Positions 17,427-25,653 of a DNA stretch of 64,000 nucleotides are shown here, piece by piece. Source of the DNA: Sphingomonas soli NBRC 100801. GTDB taxonomy: Bacteria; Pseudomonadota; Alphaproteobacteria; Sphingomonadales; Sphingomonadaceae. The stretch is taken from positions 1 through 64,000 of the forward strand of contig NZ_BCTZ01000019.1 of the NCBI RefSeq assembly GCF_001591025.1, given 5' to 3'. The notes under the pieces are model-generated. The model saw only the letters and a program-made list of their open reading frames with translations. It made no database searches and was not told the origin of the DNA. A program made the position numbers and the translations under genes. Numbering within the stretch: position 1 is the stretch's first letter; each line of letters starts with the position of its first letter.

Positions 17427-18404
17427 TCAGCGAAGCGCGCGGGCGATCTCGCGCGCCAGGCCCGGCCCCTTGAAGACGAGCGCGGAATAAATCTGCACCA
17501 TCGCCGCGCCCGCATCCACGCGCCGCCTTGCTTCGTCGCCGCTGTCGATCCCCCCCGCCGATATCAGCGGAAGCGCGCCGCCGGACGCCTCGCGCGCCTC
17601 GATCAGCTTGGCCATCGCCAGCGCGCGCAGCGGCTTGCCCGAAAGGCCGCCGGCCTCACCCGCATAGCGCGACTCGAGCGGCGGACGCGAGATCGTGGTG
17701 TTCGACACGATGAGCGCGTCGATGCGGTTGTCGATAGCGGCGCGGACCGCGCCTTCGATACCCGCACGGTCGAGATCGGGCGCGATCTTGAGGAACAATG
17801 GCGTGCCCGCGCGCGCAGCGTCTGCGGCCGCCAGCAGTTCGTCGAGCGCGGGGCGCGATTGCAGATCGCGCAGGCCGGGCGTGTTCGGCGAGCTAACGTT
17901 GATCGTGATATAGTCCGCATGCGGCGCGGCCTTGGCGACCCCAAGCGCATAGTCCGCGACGCGATCGTCGCTGTCCTTGTTCGCGCCGACATTGATGCCC
18001 AGCACGCCCGCGCGCTTCTTCAGCGCCGCGATGCGGGCAAGTGCCGCGTCCACGCCGCCATTGTTGAAACCCATGCGGTTGATCACCGCTTCGTCTTCGG
18101 TAAGCCGGAACAGGCGCGGCTTCGGGTTGCCGGGCTGTGCGCGCGGGGTGAGCGTGCCGACCTCAACCGCACCGAAACCGAGCGCGAACAGCCCGGCGAT
18201 CGCTTCCGCGTCCTTGTCGAAGCCCGCGGCCAACCCGACCCGATTGGGGAATTTGATTCCGGCGATCGCTACGCCCTGCGAATTTTCGACCACGCCGCCA
18301 AACGGCGTGCCCAGCGATCCCCAGAGCGCGAGGCTGCGGACGGCGGCGCGGTGGGCGCGTTCGGGGTCGAGCGCGAATAAGGCGGAGCTGAGGGTACGGG
18401 CCAT
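17427..18404 (-). CDS. pyrD: Dihydroorotate dehydrogenase (quinone), class 2
   Basis: 325 aa. This FMN enzyme of pyrimidine synthesis oxidises dihydroorotate to orotate with electrons to quinone at the inner membrane. The N-terminal helix ALFALDPERAHRAAVRSLAL is the class-2 membrane-docking segment. Other family motifs are VGLAAGFDKDAEAI, NRMGFNNGGVDA, INVSSPNTPGLR with the catalytic Ser, and ISAGGIDSGDEARRRVDAGA. The start at 18404 has GAAAGGC upstream; a longer frame exists but is not conserved. It is divergent from the suf operon. Confidence 0.97.
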   Translation of the reverse strand: MARTLSSALFALDPERAHRAAVRSLALWGSLGTPFGGVVENSQGVAIAGIKFPNRVGLAAGFDKDAEAIAGLFALGFGAVEVGTLTPRAQPGNPKPRLFRLTEDEAVINRMGFNNGGVDAALARIAALKKRAGVLGINVGANKDSDDRVADYALGVAKAAPHADYITINVSSPNTPGLRDLQSRPALDELLAAADAARAGTPLFLKIAPDLDRAGIEGAVRAAIDNRIDALIVSNTTISRPPLESRYAGEAGGLSGKPLRALAMAKLIEAREASGGALPLISAGGIDSGDEARRRVDAGAAMVQIYSALVFKGPGLAREIARALR

Positions 18405-18568
18405 GCCAGCGCCTTTCGCACCCGCATCACCGTCCGTCAAAACGTGGTTGTGAAATCCGCTCCGGGTCGCTTTGGGCAACCGGCTCCACTTTCTTCCCGA
18501 ACATTTCCCCGAAAAGGTTGACCTGAGAGGGCGAGACGCCCATTTGGCAATCGGATTAAATTGATCTG

Positions 18569-18587
18569 ATTGAGAGTCGTTCGCAAT
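18569..18587. promoter_or_regulatory. Dyad ATTGAGA-n5-TCGCAAT abutting the rrf2 start codon
   Basis: attgagagtcgttcgcaat is a 19-bp imperfect dyad (one mismatch in the 7-bp arms) that ends one base before the ATG of the Rrf2 regulator. It resembles Fur/Mur-type boxes of alphaproteobacteria (TTGNGAAT-like half sites), but it could also be an autoregulatory Rrf2 site. No Shine-Dalgarno fits between the dyad and the ATG. The rest of the pyrD-rrf2 gap contains no other feature I can name. Confidence 0.5.
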
Positions 18588-18588
18588 A

Positions 18589-19023
18589 ATGCGCCTGTCC
18601 AGCCTGGCCGACTATGCCGTCGTGATGATGTCTGCCGCCGCGAGGCACTGTGGAAGCATTCGCCTCAACGCGACCTTGCTCGCCGATGAGACGGGGCTGC
18701 CGCTGCCCACGGTGCAGAAACTGGTGAGCAAGCTTTCCGGCGCGGGCCTGATCGAATCGACGCGCGGCACGGGCGGCGGCTTTCGCCTGTCGCGCCCGCC
18801 GGCCGCGATCAGCCTGGCCGATATCGTCGAGGCGATCGAAGGCCCCATCGCGATGACCTCCTGCGTCGATACAGGCAAGCATGATTGCGCCGTCGAAGGG
18901 AGCTGCCGCGTGAAGCCGCATATGGGCACCGTCAATGGTGCCGTCCGTGGCGCGCTCGCCGGTGTAACCCTCGCCCAACTTTCCGCGCAGGCGCCTGTGC
19001 CGGCCGTGGCGGAGCACGCGTGA
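18589..19023 (+). CDS. Rrf2 family Fe-S regulator heading the suf operon (SufR/IscR-like)
   Basis: 144 aa. It has a winged-helix domain ([19 protein letters not shown]) with recognition helix [20 protein letters not shown], then the wing [14 protein letters not shown]. Three cysteines, C92, C100 and C106 (C-x7-C-x5-C), match the [2Fe-2S] ligand spacing seen in IscR-type proteins. It likely senses Fe-S status and represses the downstream suf genes; this is inferred from position. The ATG has no Shine-Dalgarno, so it may be leaderless. The stop overlaps the sufB start (TGATG). Confidence 0.93.
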   Translation: MRLSSLADYAVVMMSAAARHCGSIRLNATLLADETGLPLPTVQKLVSKLSGAGLIESTRGTGGGFRLSRPPAAISLADIVEAIEGPIAMTSCVDTGKHDCAVEGSCRVKPHMGTVNGAVRGALAGVTLAQLSAQAPVPAVAEHA

Positions 19024-20504
19024 TGACCACCGAAACCGACACCAAGGCGCGGAATGCCGAGGCACTCGCCGCCGCGAACAAGAAATATGAGTGGGGCTTC
19101 AGCTCGGACATCGAGCAGGAGTTCGCGCCCAAGGGGCTGAGCGAGGACACTGTCCGCTTCATCTCGGCCAAGAAGAACGAGCCCGAATGGATGCTCGAAT
19201 ACCGGCTCAAGGCGTTTCGCACCTGGCAGACGATGGAGTTGCCCGAATGGGCCAAGCTGGCGATCCCAGAGATCGATTACCAGGACGCCTATTATTATGC
19301 CGAGCCCAAGCAGAAGAAGGCGCTCGGCAGCCTCGACGAGGTCGATCCCGAAATCCTACGCGTCTATGAGAAGCTGGGCATCCCGATCGAGGAGCAGAAG
19401 ATGCTCGCGGGCGTCGAGGGCGCGCGCAAGGTTGCGGTCGATGCGGTGTTCGACAGCGTCTCGGTCGCGACCACCTTCCGCGCCGAACTCGAAGCGGCAG
19501 GCGTCATCTTCCGTTCGATCAGCGAAGCGATCCGCGAATATCCCGATCTCGTCCGCAAATGGCTGGGCAAGGTCGTGCCCGTCCGCGACAATTTCTTCTC
19601 GGCGCTGAACGCGGCGGTCTTCTCCGACGGTACGTTCGTTTACGTTCCTGAGGGCGTGCGCTGCCCGATGGAACTCAGCACCTATTTCCGCATCAATGCC
19701 GAGAATACCGGCCAGTTCGAGCGGACTTTGATCGTCGCCGACAAGGGCAGCTATGTCTCGTATCTCGAAGGCTGCACAGCGCCGATGCGCGACGAGAACC
19801 AGCTCCATGCCGCCGTGGTCGAGCTGGTCGCATTGGACGATGCCGAGATCAAATATTCGACCGTGCAGAACTGGTATCCCGGCGACGAGAACGGCAAGGG
19901 CGGCATCTTCAACTTCGTCACCAAGCGCGCATTGTGCGAGGGGAAGAACTCGAAGGTGAGCTGGACCCAGGTCGAGACCGGCAGCGCGATCACCTGGAAA
20001 TATCCCAGCTGCGTGCTGAAGGGCGATGGATCGGTCGGCGAATTCTATTCGGTCGCGGTCACCAACGGCCATCAGCAGGCCGATACCGGCACCAAGATGC
20101 TCCATATCGGCAAGAACACCCGCTCGACGATCGTCTCCAAGGGGATTAGTGCGGGCAAGTCGAACAACACGTATCGGGGCCGCGTGCTGGTCAATGCCGG
20201 TGCCGAGAATGTCCGCAACTTCACCCAGTGCGACAGCCTGCTGCTCGGCGATCAGTGCGGCGCACATACCGTGCCGTATATCGAGGTGAAGAACCCCTCG
20301 GCGCAGATCGAGCATGAGGCGACGACCAGCAAGATCAGCGAAGACCAGATGTTCTACGCGATGCAGCGCGGGCTCGATTCCGAAGCGGCGGTCGCGCTGA
20401 TCGTCAACGGCTTCGCGCGCGAAGTGCTCAAGCAGTTGCCGATGGAATTCGCGGTCGAAGCGCAGAAGCTGCTGGGGATCTCGCTTGAGGGGAGCGTGGG
20501 ATGA
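19023..20504 (+). CDS. sufB: Fe-S cluster assembly protein SufB
   Basis: 493 aa. This is the scaffold subunit of the SufBC2D complex, where Fe-S clusters are built. Recognised by [20 protein letters not shown], the [10 protein letters not shown] motif, and the C-terminal beta-helix with [20 protein letters not shown], which holds a conserved Cys, followed by [15 protein letters not shown]. The start at 19023 overlaps the regulator stop; upstream codons are another frame of rrf2. Its stop overlaps the start of the next, uncharacterised gene (ATGA). Confidence 0.98.
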   Translation: MTTETDTKARNAEALAAANKKYEWGFSSDIEQEFAPKGLSEDTVRFISAKKNEPEWMLEYRLKAFRTWQTMELPEWAKLAIPEIDYQDAYYYAEPKQKKALGSLDEVDPEILRVYEKLGIPIEEQKMLAGVEGARKVAVDAVFDSVSVATTFRAELEAAGVIFRSISEAIREYPDLVRKWLGKVVPVRDNFFSALNAAVFSDGTFVYVPEGVRCPMELSTYFRINAENTGQFERTLIVADKGSYVSYLEGCTAPMRDENQLHAAVVELVALDDAEIKYSTVQNWYPGDENGKGGIFNFVTKRALCEGKNSKVSWTQVETGSAITWKYPSCVLKGDGSVGEFYSVAVTNGHQQADTGTKMLHIGKNTRSTIVSKGISAGKSNNTYRGRVLVNAGAENVRNFTQCDSLLLGDQCGAHTVPYIEVKNPSAQIEHEATTSKISEDQMFYAMQRGLDSEAAVALIVNGFAREVLKQLPMEFAVEAQKLLGISLEGSVG

Positions 20505-21037
20505 TCGTCCCCACACTCCTTCTCCTCGCCGCGCAGGACGTGCCCAAGGCTGCTGCCGCCGCGCCGCCGGTGGAGGACGACCAGTATGAAGATATCGTCG
20601 TCCAGGCGACCTATGGCACCACGACGATGCTGTTCGACAAGGGCGCGGACAACAAGCTGCGCAATTGCCGGATCATGATCTCCAGCGGCAGCCAGCGGCG
20701 CGATACCAATGCCTGTCAGGCGACGCCGGTCTGTTATGCGAAGACTGCCGACCAAGTTACCGATTGCGTCGAACTGACCGCGATCGAGCCCGCGATCGGG
20801 GCGGCGCGCAGCAACCTCGGCACCGGCGCGCCCGCGATCTTCGACATGCCCAAGCTGGTCCAGCCCAAGACCGCGCCTGCGCCAGGCACGCTGGGTCCGA
20901 TCGCCGATCGCACGGAAGAGAATGACAAGCAGCGCGTCAAGCCGCTTCCGCCGCCACCGAGCGCGTCCACCAGCGGCTCGGTGGTGACGATGAAATTCGG
21001 TGACGGCACTGCAGCCAAGGAAGAGGCGCGGCCATGA
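20501..21037 (+). CDS. Hypothetical protein embedded in the suf operon
   Basis: 178 aa, not recognised. The first 20 residues are a short hydrophobic leader ([20 protein letters not shown]), so it may be exported. Four cysteines follow (C56, C72, C78, C89) in a region containing [20 protein letters not shown], and the C-terminal half is proline-rich and probably unstructured. It overlaps sufB by four bases (ATGA), so it is translationally coupled to a cytosolic machinery although it looks like an envelope protein. It could be a chance insertion in the operon or an accessory factor; I cannot decide from sequence. Confidence 0.75.
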   Translation: MIVPTLLLLAAQDVPKAAAAAPPVEDDQYEDIVVQATYGTTTMLFDKGADNKLRNCRIMISSGSQRRDTNACQATPVCYAKTADQVTDCVELTAIEPAIGAARSNLGTGAPAIFDMPKLVQPKTAPAPGTLGPIADRTEENDKQRVKPLPPPPSASTSGSVVTMKFGDGTAAKEEARP

Positions 21038-21101
21038 TGCGGCTGCGCGTAACACGGAACAGCCGGGCATGTGCCCCGGCCAGGAATTCGGAACCCAAGT
21101 G

Positions 21102-21842
21102 ATGCTCAAGATCGACAATCTCCGCGCCGAAGTCGACGGCAAGGAAATCCTGCGCGGGCTCTCGCTCGCGGTGAATGCGGGTGAGATCCACGCGATCATG
21201 GGGCCGAACGGCGCGGGCAAGTCGACGCTCGGCTATGTGCTGGGCGGGCGGCCCGGCTATGCGCCGACCGGCGGCAGCGTACGCTTCGATGGTGTGGACC
21301 TGCTGGAGCTGGAGCCGCACGAGCGCGCAGCGGCGGGCCTGTTCCTTGGCTTCCAATATCCGGTCGAGATTCCGGGCGTGTCGAACGTCCAGTTCCTGCG
21401 CGAGGCGCTCAATGCGCAGCGGCGCGGGCGCGGCGAGGCGGCGCTGTCAGGCGGCGAGTTTTTGAAGCTGGCGCGTGCGCAGGCGGATGCGCTGGGGATG
21501 GACCAGGAAATGCTCAAGCGCCCGGTCAATGTCGGTTTCTCCGGCGGCGAGAAGAAGCGCAACGAGATGGTGCAGATGGGCATCATCGGGCCCAAGCTCG
21601 CTATCCTCGACGAAACCGATTCGGGGCTCGACATCGATGCGCTCAAGGCGGTTGGCGACGGTATCAACCGGATCATGCGCGCGCCGGACAAGGCCGTGAT
21701 CCTGATCACCCATTATCAGCGCCTGCTTGATTACGTGCAGCCCGATTTCGTCCATGTGCTGGAGGCTGGCCGCATCACCCGCACCGGTGGCCCCGAACTC
21801 GCGCTCCAGCTCGAACGCGAAGGCTATGGGGTGGCGGCGTGA
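21102..21842 (+). CDS. sufC: Fe-S cluster assembly ATPase SufC
   Basis: 246 aa. This ABC-type ATPase drives the SufBCD scaffold. Walker A is GPNGAGKST, the Q-loop FLGFQYPVEIPGV, the signature GFSGGEKKRNEM (SufC type), Walker B LAILDETDSGLD and the switch His ITHYQRLL. The start at 21102 (MLKIDNL) matches the family. A 64-base gap with a small hairpin (GCCGGGcatgtgcCCCGGC) separates it from the preceding gene. A repeat-bearing gap separates it from sufD. Confidence 0.98.
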   Translation: MLKIDNLRAEVDGKEILRGLSLAVNAGEIHAIMGPNGAGKSTLGYVLGGRPGYAPTGGSVRFDGVDLLELEPHERAAAGLFLGFQYPVEIPGVSNVQFLREALNAQRRGRGEAALSGGEFLKLARAQADALGMDQEMLKRPVNVGFSGGEKKRNEMVQMGIIGPKLAILDETDSGLDIDALKAVGDGINRIMRAPDKAVILITHYQRLLDYVQPDFVHVLEAGRITRTGGPELALQLEREGYGVAA

Positions 21843-21858
21843 CGAGTTCATTTCTTTT

Positions 21859-21991
21859 CCTCCCTCGCGAAGCGGGGGAGGGGGACCACGAAGTGGAGGA
21901 GGGGGCCTCGCTCCAGGCGATGCGTTCGCGGATAAGGCCCCTCCGTCAGCCCCGGATCGGGGCTGCCACCTCCCCCGCTGCGCGAGGGAGG
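21859..21991. repeat. REPIN-like inverted pair inside the suf operon (family D variant)
   Basis: CCTCCCTCGCGAAGCGGGGG continuing AGG at 21859-21884 and its near-exact reverse complement at 21966-21991 (two mismatches) frame about 80 bases containing two smaller hairpins. The pair fills the sufC-sufD gap. The end of the right arm (GAGGGAGGA) lies six bases before the sufD ATG and serves as its ribosome-binding site. Confidence 0.85.
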
Positions 21992-21996
21992 AATTG

Positions 21997-23082
21997 ATGG
22001 TCTCCACGCTTGAACTCCCGACCCCGCGCATGGAGGAGTGGCGCTGGGCCGACATGCAGGCGCTGCGTTCCGCCGCCGAGGCGGAACCGCGCGTCACCGG
22101 CTTAGACCCGGCAGACCTGTTCCTCGATTTGGACGGCCCGCGCCTCTGCTTCATCGATGGCGCGTTCGAACCCGCACACAGCCGCCCTGGAGCCGTGCAG
22201 GTAACGCGGCAGATCGTCAGCAGCACGCACCCTCTCGCCAGCCTGGCGGAGGGCGAGGGCTGGTCGCTCCACATCGAGCCCGAGCATGCGGTGACGGCGA
22301 TCCAGATCGTCCATCTGGGTTCGGGCGGGGAAAGCCATGTGCCCGCGCGGATCGTGCTCGCCGAGGATGCAGTCGCTTCGCTGGTCGAGACCTATGCCGG
22401 CGTGGGCTGGGCGAACCGGCTGACCAGCATTTCGCTCGCGCGCGGCGCGCGGCTGATGCGTTCGGTGCGCCTGTTGCAGGACGAAGGCTTTGTTTCCGTC
22501 CGGGACGAGGCAGAGGTGGGCGAGGCTGCGAGCCTGGTTTCGATCTTCCTCGGCGCGGGCGGTATGGGCTCGCGCATCGATGGTGCGCTGACGCTTACGG
22601 GCAAGGGCGCGTTTGCCGAAATGGGCGGCGCGCTGCTTACGCGGGGTTCGCAGCGCCAGGAATGCGCGGTCGCGGTGCGGCACGAAGAGACCGACGGCAG
22701 CTCGCGCCAGATCTGGCGCGCGGTGGCGGCGGACAAATCGGTCGCGAGCCTCGCCGCCCGGGTCGAAGTCGCGCGCGGCGCGCAGAAAACCGATGGGGAG
22801 CAATCGCTGCGCGGCCTGCTGCTCGATCGCACCGCGACGGTGAACCTCAAGCCCGAGCTTGAGATCTTCGCCGATGACGTGAAGTGCGCGCATGGCGCGA
22901 CGGTGGGCGAGCTCGACAAGAACGCGCTTTTCTATCTGGAGAGCCGCGGCATCGACAAGGCGCGTGCCACCGCGATGCTGACCCGCTCCTTCGTCGCCGA
23001 TGCGCTGAGCCGGATCGGTGAGGATGCGGTGCGCGAAGCATTCGAGGCGGATGCGGACAAGTGGCTCGGGGGTACTCTGTGA
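21997..23082 (+). CDS. sufD: Fe-S cluster assembly protein SufD
   Basis: 361 aa. This is the SufB paralogue that completes the SufBC2D scaffold. The N-terminus MVSTLELPTPRMEEWRWADM is typical of alphaproteobacterial SufD, and the C-terminal HGATVGELDKNALFYLESRG is conserved; the catalytic-looking Cys of SufB is absent, as expected. The start is fixed by AGGGAGGA at six bases, and that site is part of the upstream repeat. Its stop overlaps the sufS GTG (GTGA). Confidence 0.96.
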   Translation: MVSTLELPTPRMEEWRWADMQALRSAAEAEPRVTGLDPADLFLDLDGPRLCFIDGAFEPAHSRPGAVQVTRQIVSSTHPLASLAEGEGWSLHIEPEHAVTAIQIVHLGSGGESHVPARIVLAEDAVASLVETYAGVGWANRLTSISLARGARLMRSVRLLQDEGFVSVRDEAEVGEAASLVSIFLGAGGMGSRIDGALTLTGKGAFAEMGGALLTRGSQRQECAVAVRHEETDGSSRQIWRAVAADKSVASLAARVEVARGAQKTDGEQSLRGLLLDRTATVNLKPELEIFADDVKCAHGATVGELDKNALFYLESRGIDKARATAMLTRSFVADALSRIGEDAVREAFEADADKWLGGTL

Positions 23083-24290
23083 GCCTCACCGAAGGCACCC
23101 GCGCGCTCGACGTGATCGCCGATTTCCCGGCGATCCCGGCGGGATGGGCGTATCTCGATACGGCGGCGACGTCGCAGAAGCCGAAGCCGGTGCTCGATGC
23201 GATCAACCGGGCCTATGGCGAGACCTATGCCACGGTCCATCGCGGCGTGTACCAGCGCTCGGCCGACATGACGCTCGCCTTCGAGGCTGCCCGCCAGCGC
23301 GTGGCGAAGTTCATCGGCGGTCAGGAGTGCGAAATCGTCTTCGTGCGCGGCGCGACCGAGGGGATCAACCTGGTCGCGCAGTGCTGGGCGGGCAACGAGC
23401 TCAAGGCGGGCGACCGCATCCTGCTCTCCACGCTCGAGCATCATTCCAATATAGTGCCGTGGCAGATGGTCGCGGAGAAGGTGTGCGCGGAGATCGACGT
23501 GGTGCCGCTCACCGCCGATCAGCGCGTGGATCTCGACGCTATGTCGGCGATGCTCACGCCCCGCCACAAAATGGTCGCGCTGGCGCATGTCTCGAACGTG
23601 CTCGGCTCGGTGCTCGATGCGAAGCGCGCCGCCGCGCTCGCGCATTCGGTGGGTGCCAAGATCCTGATCGATGGTTGCCAGGCGGTGCCGCGCATGCCCG
23701 TCAATGTCGCCGAGTTCGATTGCGACTTCTACGTCTTCTCCGGGCACAAGCTTTACGGGCCCACTGGGATCGGCGTGCTCTGGGGCCGCTATGAATTGCT
23801 CGACGCGATGCCGCCCTATCAGGGTGGCGGCTCGATGATCGACCGGGTGAGCTTTGCCGGTACCACCTATGCGCCGCCGCCCGGCCGGTTCGAGGCGGGG
23901 ACGCCGCACATCACCGGGGTGCTCGGGCTGCATGCGGCGATCGACTATGTCGAAGGCATCGGCCTCGACCGCATCCATGCGCATGAAACGGCTTTGGTGC
24001 GTCGGGCGCGCGCTGCGCTGTCGAAGATCAACAGCGTGCAATTGTTCGGGCCGGACGATGCGGCGGGTATCGTCAGCTTCGCGGTGGAGGGGGTGCATCC
24101 CCATGACGTCGCCACCATATTGGATGAGGGCAATGTCGCGATCCGCGCGGGGCATCACTGCGCCCAGCCGCTGATGGACGCGTTGGGGGTGCCCGCGACG
24201 GCGCGGGCCAGCTTCGGCGTGTATAACGGCGCGGCGGACATTGACGCGCTGGTCAAGGGTATCGAACGAGTGACGAGGATTTTCGGGTGA
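23079..24290 (+). CDS. sufS: Cysteine desulfurase SufS
   Basis: 403 aa. This class-V PLP enzyme takes sulphur from cysteine for the SufBCD scaffold. The PLP lysine is K224 (SGHKLYGPTG) and the persulphide cysteine is C361 (RAGHHCAQP). Motif THRGVYQRSADMT-like ATVHRGVYQRS and LEHHSNIVPWQ are group-II (SufS) features. The GTG start at 23079 overlaps the sufD stop; another in-frame GTG at 23061 would lengthen it by six residues. No separate SufE or SufU partner lies in the operon. Confidence 0.97.
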   Translation: MSLTEGTRALDVIADFPAIPAGWAYLDTAATSQKPKPVLDAINRAYGETYATVHRGVYQRSADMTLAFEAARQRVAKFIGGQECEIVFVRGATEGINLVAQCWAGNELKAGDRILLSTLEHHSNIVPWQMVAEKVCAEIDVVPLTADQRVDLDAMSAMLTPRHKMVALAHVSNVLGSVLDAKRAAALAHSVGAKILIDGCQAVPRMPVNVAEFDCDFYVFSGHKLYGPTGIGVLWGRYELLDAMPPYQGGGSMIDRVSFAGTTYAPPPGRFEAGTPHITGVLGLHAAIDYVEGIGLDRIHAHETALVRRARAALSKINSVQLFGPDDAAGIVSFAVEGVHPHDVATILDEGNVAIRAGHHCAQPLMDALGVPATARASFGVYNGAADIDALVKGIERVTRIFG

Positions 24291-24745
24291 GCGACAAGTT
24301 CGAAATCGAAGAAGTGGATGCGGTGGCTCCGCCGCCCAAGGCGCGCGTGGAAGACGTCGTCCAGACCTTTGAGCGAAAGAAGGATTATCTCGCGGGCTTC
24401 CTGGCGCAAAAGCCGCAGGCCGATCCCGCCGGTGCGCCCGGCGGCGAGGTCTATGAGGCGATCATCGCCGCATTGAAGGATATCTACGATCCGGAAATCC
24501 CGGTGAACATCTACGATCTCGGGCTGATCTACGGCGTCGAGGTGACCGATGACGGCCATGCTGCCGTGACGATGTCGCTGACCACGCCGCACTGCCCCGT
24601 CGCTGAATCCATGCCCGCCGAGGTCGAGCTGCGCGTCGGCTCGGTCCCCGGCGTCGGCCATGCCGAAGTCAATCTCGTCTGGGATCCGCCATGGGATCCG
24701 CAGAAGATGAGCGACGACGCCAAGCTTGAACTGGGGATGCTGTGA
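24287..24745 (+). CDS. sufT: SUF system maturation protein SufT (DUF59/MIP18 family)
   Basis: 152 aa. A DUF59 domain (VYEAIIAALKDIYDPEIPVN, then IYDLGLIYGVEV) with the reactive Cys in TTPHCPVAES follows an N-terminal linker of about 50 residues. SufT proteins help mature Fe-S enzymes under high demand. The GTG start overlaps the sufS stop, and the stop overlaps the next gene, so it is tightly coupled. The long charged N-terminus (FEIEEVDAVAPPPKARVEDV) is common in sphingomonad SufT-like proteins as far as I recall. Confidence 0.94.
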   Translation: MSDKFEIEEVDAVAPPPKARVEDVVQTFERKKDYLAGFLAQKPQADPAGAPGGEVYEAIIAALKDIYDPEIPVNIYDLGLIYGVEVTDDGHAAVTMSLTTPHCPVAESMPAEVELRVGSVPGVGHAEVNLVWDPPWDPQKMSDDAKLELGML

Positions 24746-25092
24746 TGGCGGTTCGTGAACGCCCCGCCGCGCTCAACCTGACGCCCAGCGCCGAGGCGCG
24801 CATCGCCGAACTTATGGCGAAGGCGCCGGAGGATTCGATCGGCGTGAAGCTCTCGACGCCACGCCGCGGTTGCTCGGGGCTGGCCTATTCGGTGGATTAT
24901 GTGACCGAAGCCAAGGCGTTTGACGAGAAGATCGAGACGCCGGGCGGCACGCTCTATGTCGATGGCGGCTCGATCCTCTATCTGATCGGCTCGACGATGG
25001 ATTGGGTGGAAGACGATTTCGCCGCGGGCTTCGTGTTCAACAATCCCAACGCCAAGGGCGCCTGCGGCTGCGGCGAGAGCTTTACCGTTTAA
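24745..25092 (+). CDS. sufA: A-type Fe-S carrier (SufA/IscA/HesB family)
   Basis: 115 aa. It carries iron or Fe-S clusters from the scaffold to targets. The three ligands are C43 (RRGCSGLAY), C107 and C109 (GACGCGESF). The ATG at 24745 overlaps the sufT stop; an in-frame GTG three bases earlier is also possible. It is the last suf gene, and its TAA overlaps by four bases with the stop of the convergent CAP-protein gene. Confidence 0.97.
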   Translation: MAVRERPAALNLTPSAEARIAELMAKAPEDSIGVKLSTPRRGCSGLAYSVDYVTEAKAFDEKIETPGGTLYVDGGSILYLIGSTMDWVEDDFAAGFVFNNPNAKGACGCGESFTV

Positions 25093-25583
25093 TAGGCCTT
25101 GCGCCCGCTGATATTGCCCGGCGGGGAATATCGGCACACCAGATATTCGAAGTCGCGGCCGACAGCCGTCGCGCAGCCAACCTGCGTGGTGGTCGACCAC
25201 ACCAGCTGCGTGTAATGCCCGACATCGCCCCAATTGCCCGAGGAGCTGTTCTTCGGCGACGGCGCGTCGACATAATAGCGCTTCTCGGCCACCCAGGCTC
25301 CAGCCATCTGCGCATAGCTATAGGCGCCCGGGGTTCCGGCCCATAGATTCTCGCCGAATTCGGTGCGCGCGTGCTCGAACTTGTTGTTCGCCGCCATCCA
25401 TGCGGCATGCGCCTTCGCACCCTCGGCCAGCGTGTCGCTCCAGGTCAGCGGCGCGACGCGCACCTCGGCGCGGGCGGCATTATGGACGGCGAGCATTTGT
25501 GCCTTGAGTTCGGCGTCCCCGCGCGTCTGCGCGAAGGCGGGATGGGCGATGAAAAGCGCGGCGCAGGCCAGAAATCTCAGCAT
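25089..25583 (-). CDS. Secreted CAP domain (SCP-like/PR-1) protein
   Basis: 164 aa. A signal peptide (MLRFLACAALFIAHPAFAQ) is followed by a complete CAP domain: HNAARAEV, FEHARTEFGENLW, GAWVAEKRYY, GHYTQLVW and VCRYSPPGN. This is the short PR-1-like group with the His/Glu cavity tetrad. Two cysteines (GCATA and LVCRY) could form a disulphide. Bacterial CAP proteins of this kind are secreted, with unknown activity. It is convergent with sufA, sharing the bases TTAA as both stop codons. Confidence 0.95.
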   Translation of the reverse strand: MLRFLACAALFIAHPAFAQTRGDAELKAQMLAVHNAARAEVRVAPLTWSDTLAEGAKAHAAWMAANNKFEHARTEFGENLWAGTPGAYSYAQMAGAWVAEKRYYVDAPSPKNSSSGNWGDVGHYTQLVWSTTTQVGCATAVGRDFEYLVCRYSPPGNISGRKAY

Positions 25584-25653
25584 GGCGACTTGTTTATCGT
25601 GGCCACGAACCGCCCCAATACCCTATCCTGGTTAGGTCTCACCGGAGCCGACC

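Noticed and set aside
18518..18549. Classical sigma70 promoter TTGACC for rrf2
   Set aside because: TTGACC is followed at 17-20 bases only by TTGGCA-like sequence, with no acceptable -10 element, so I do not call it.
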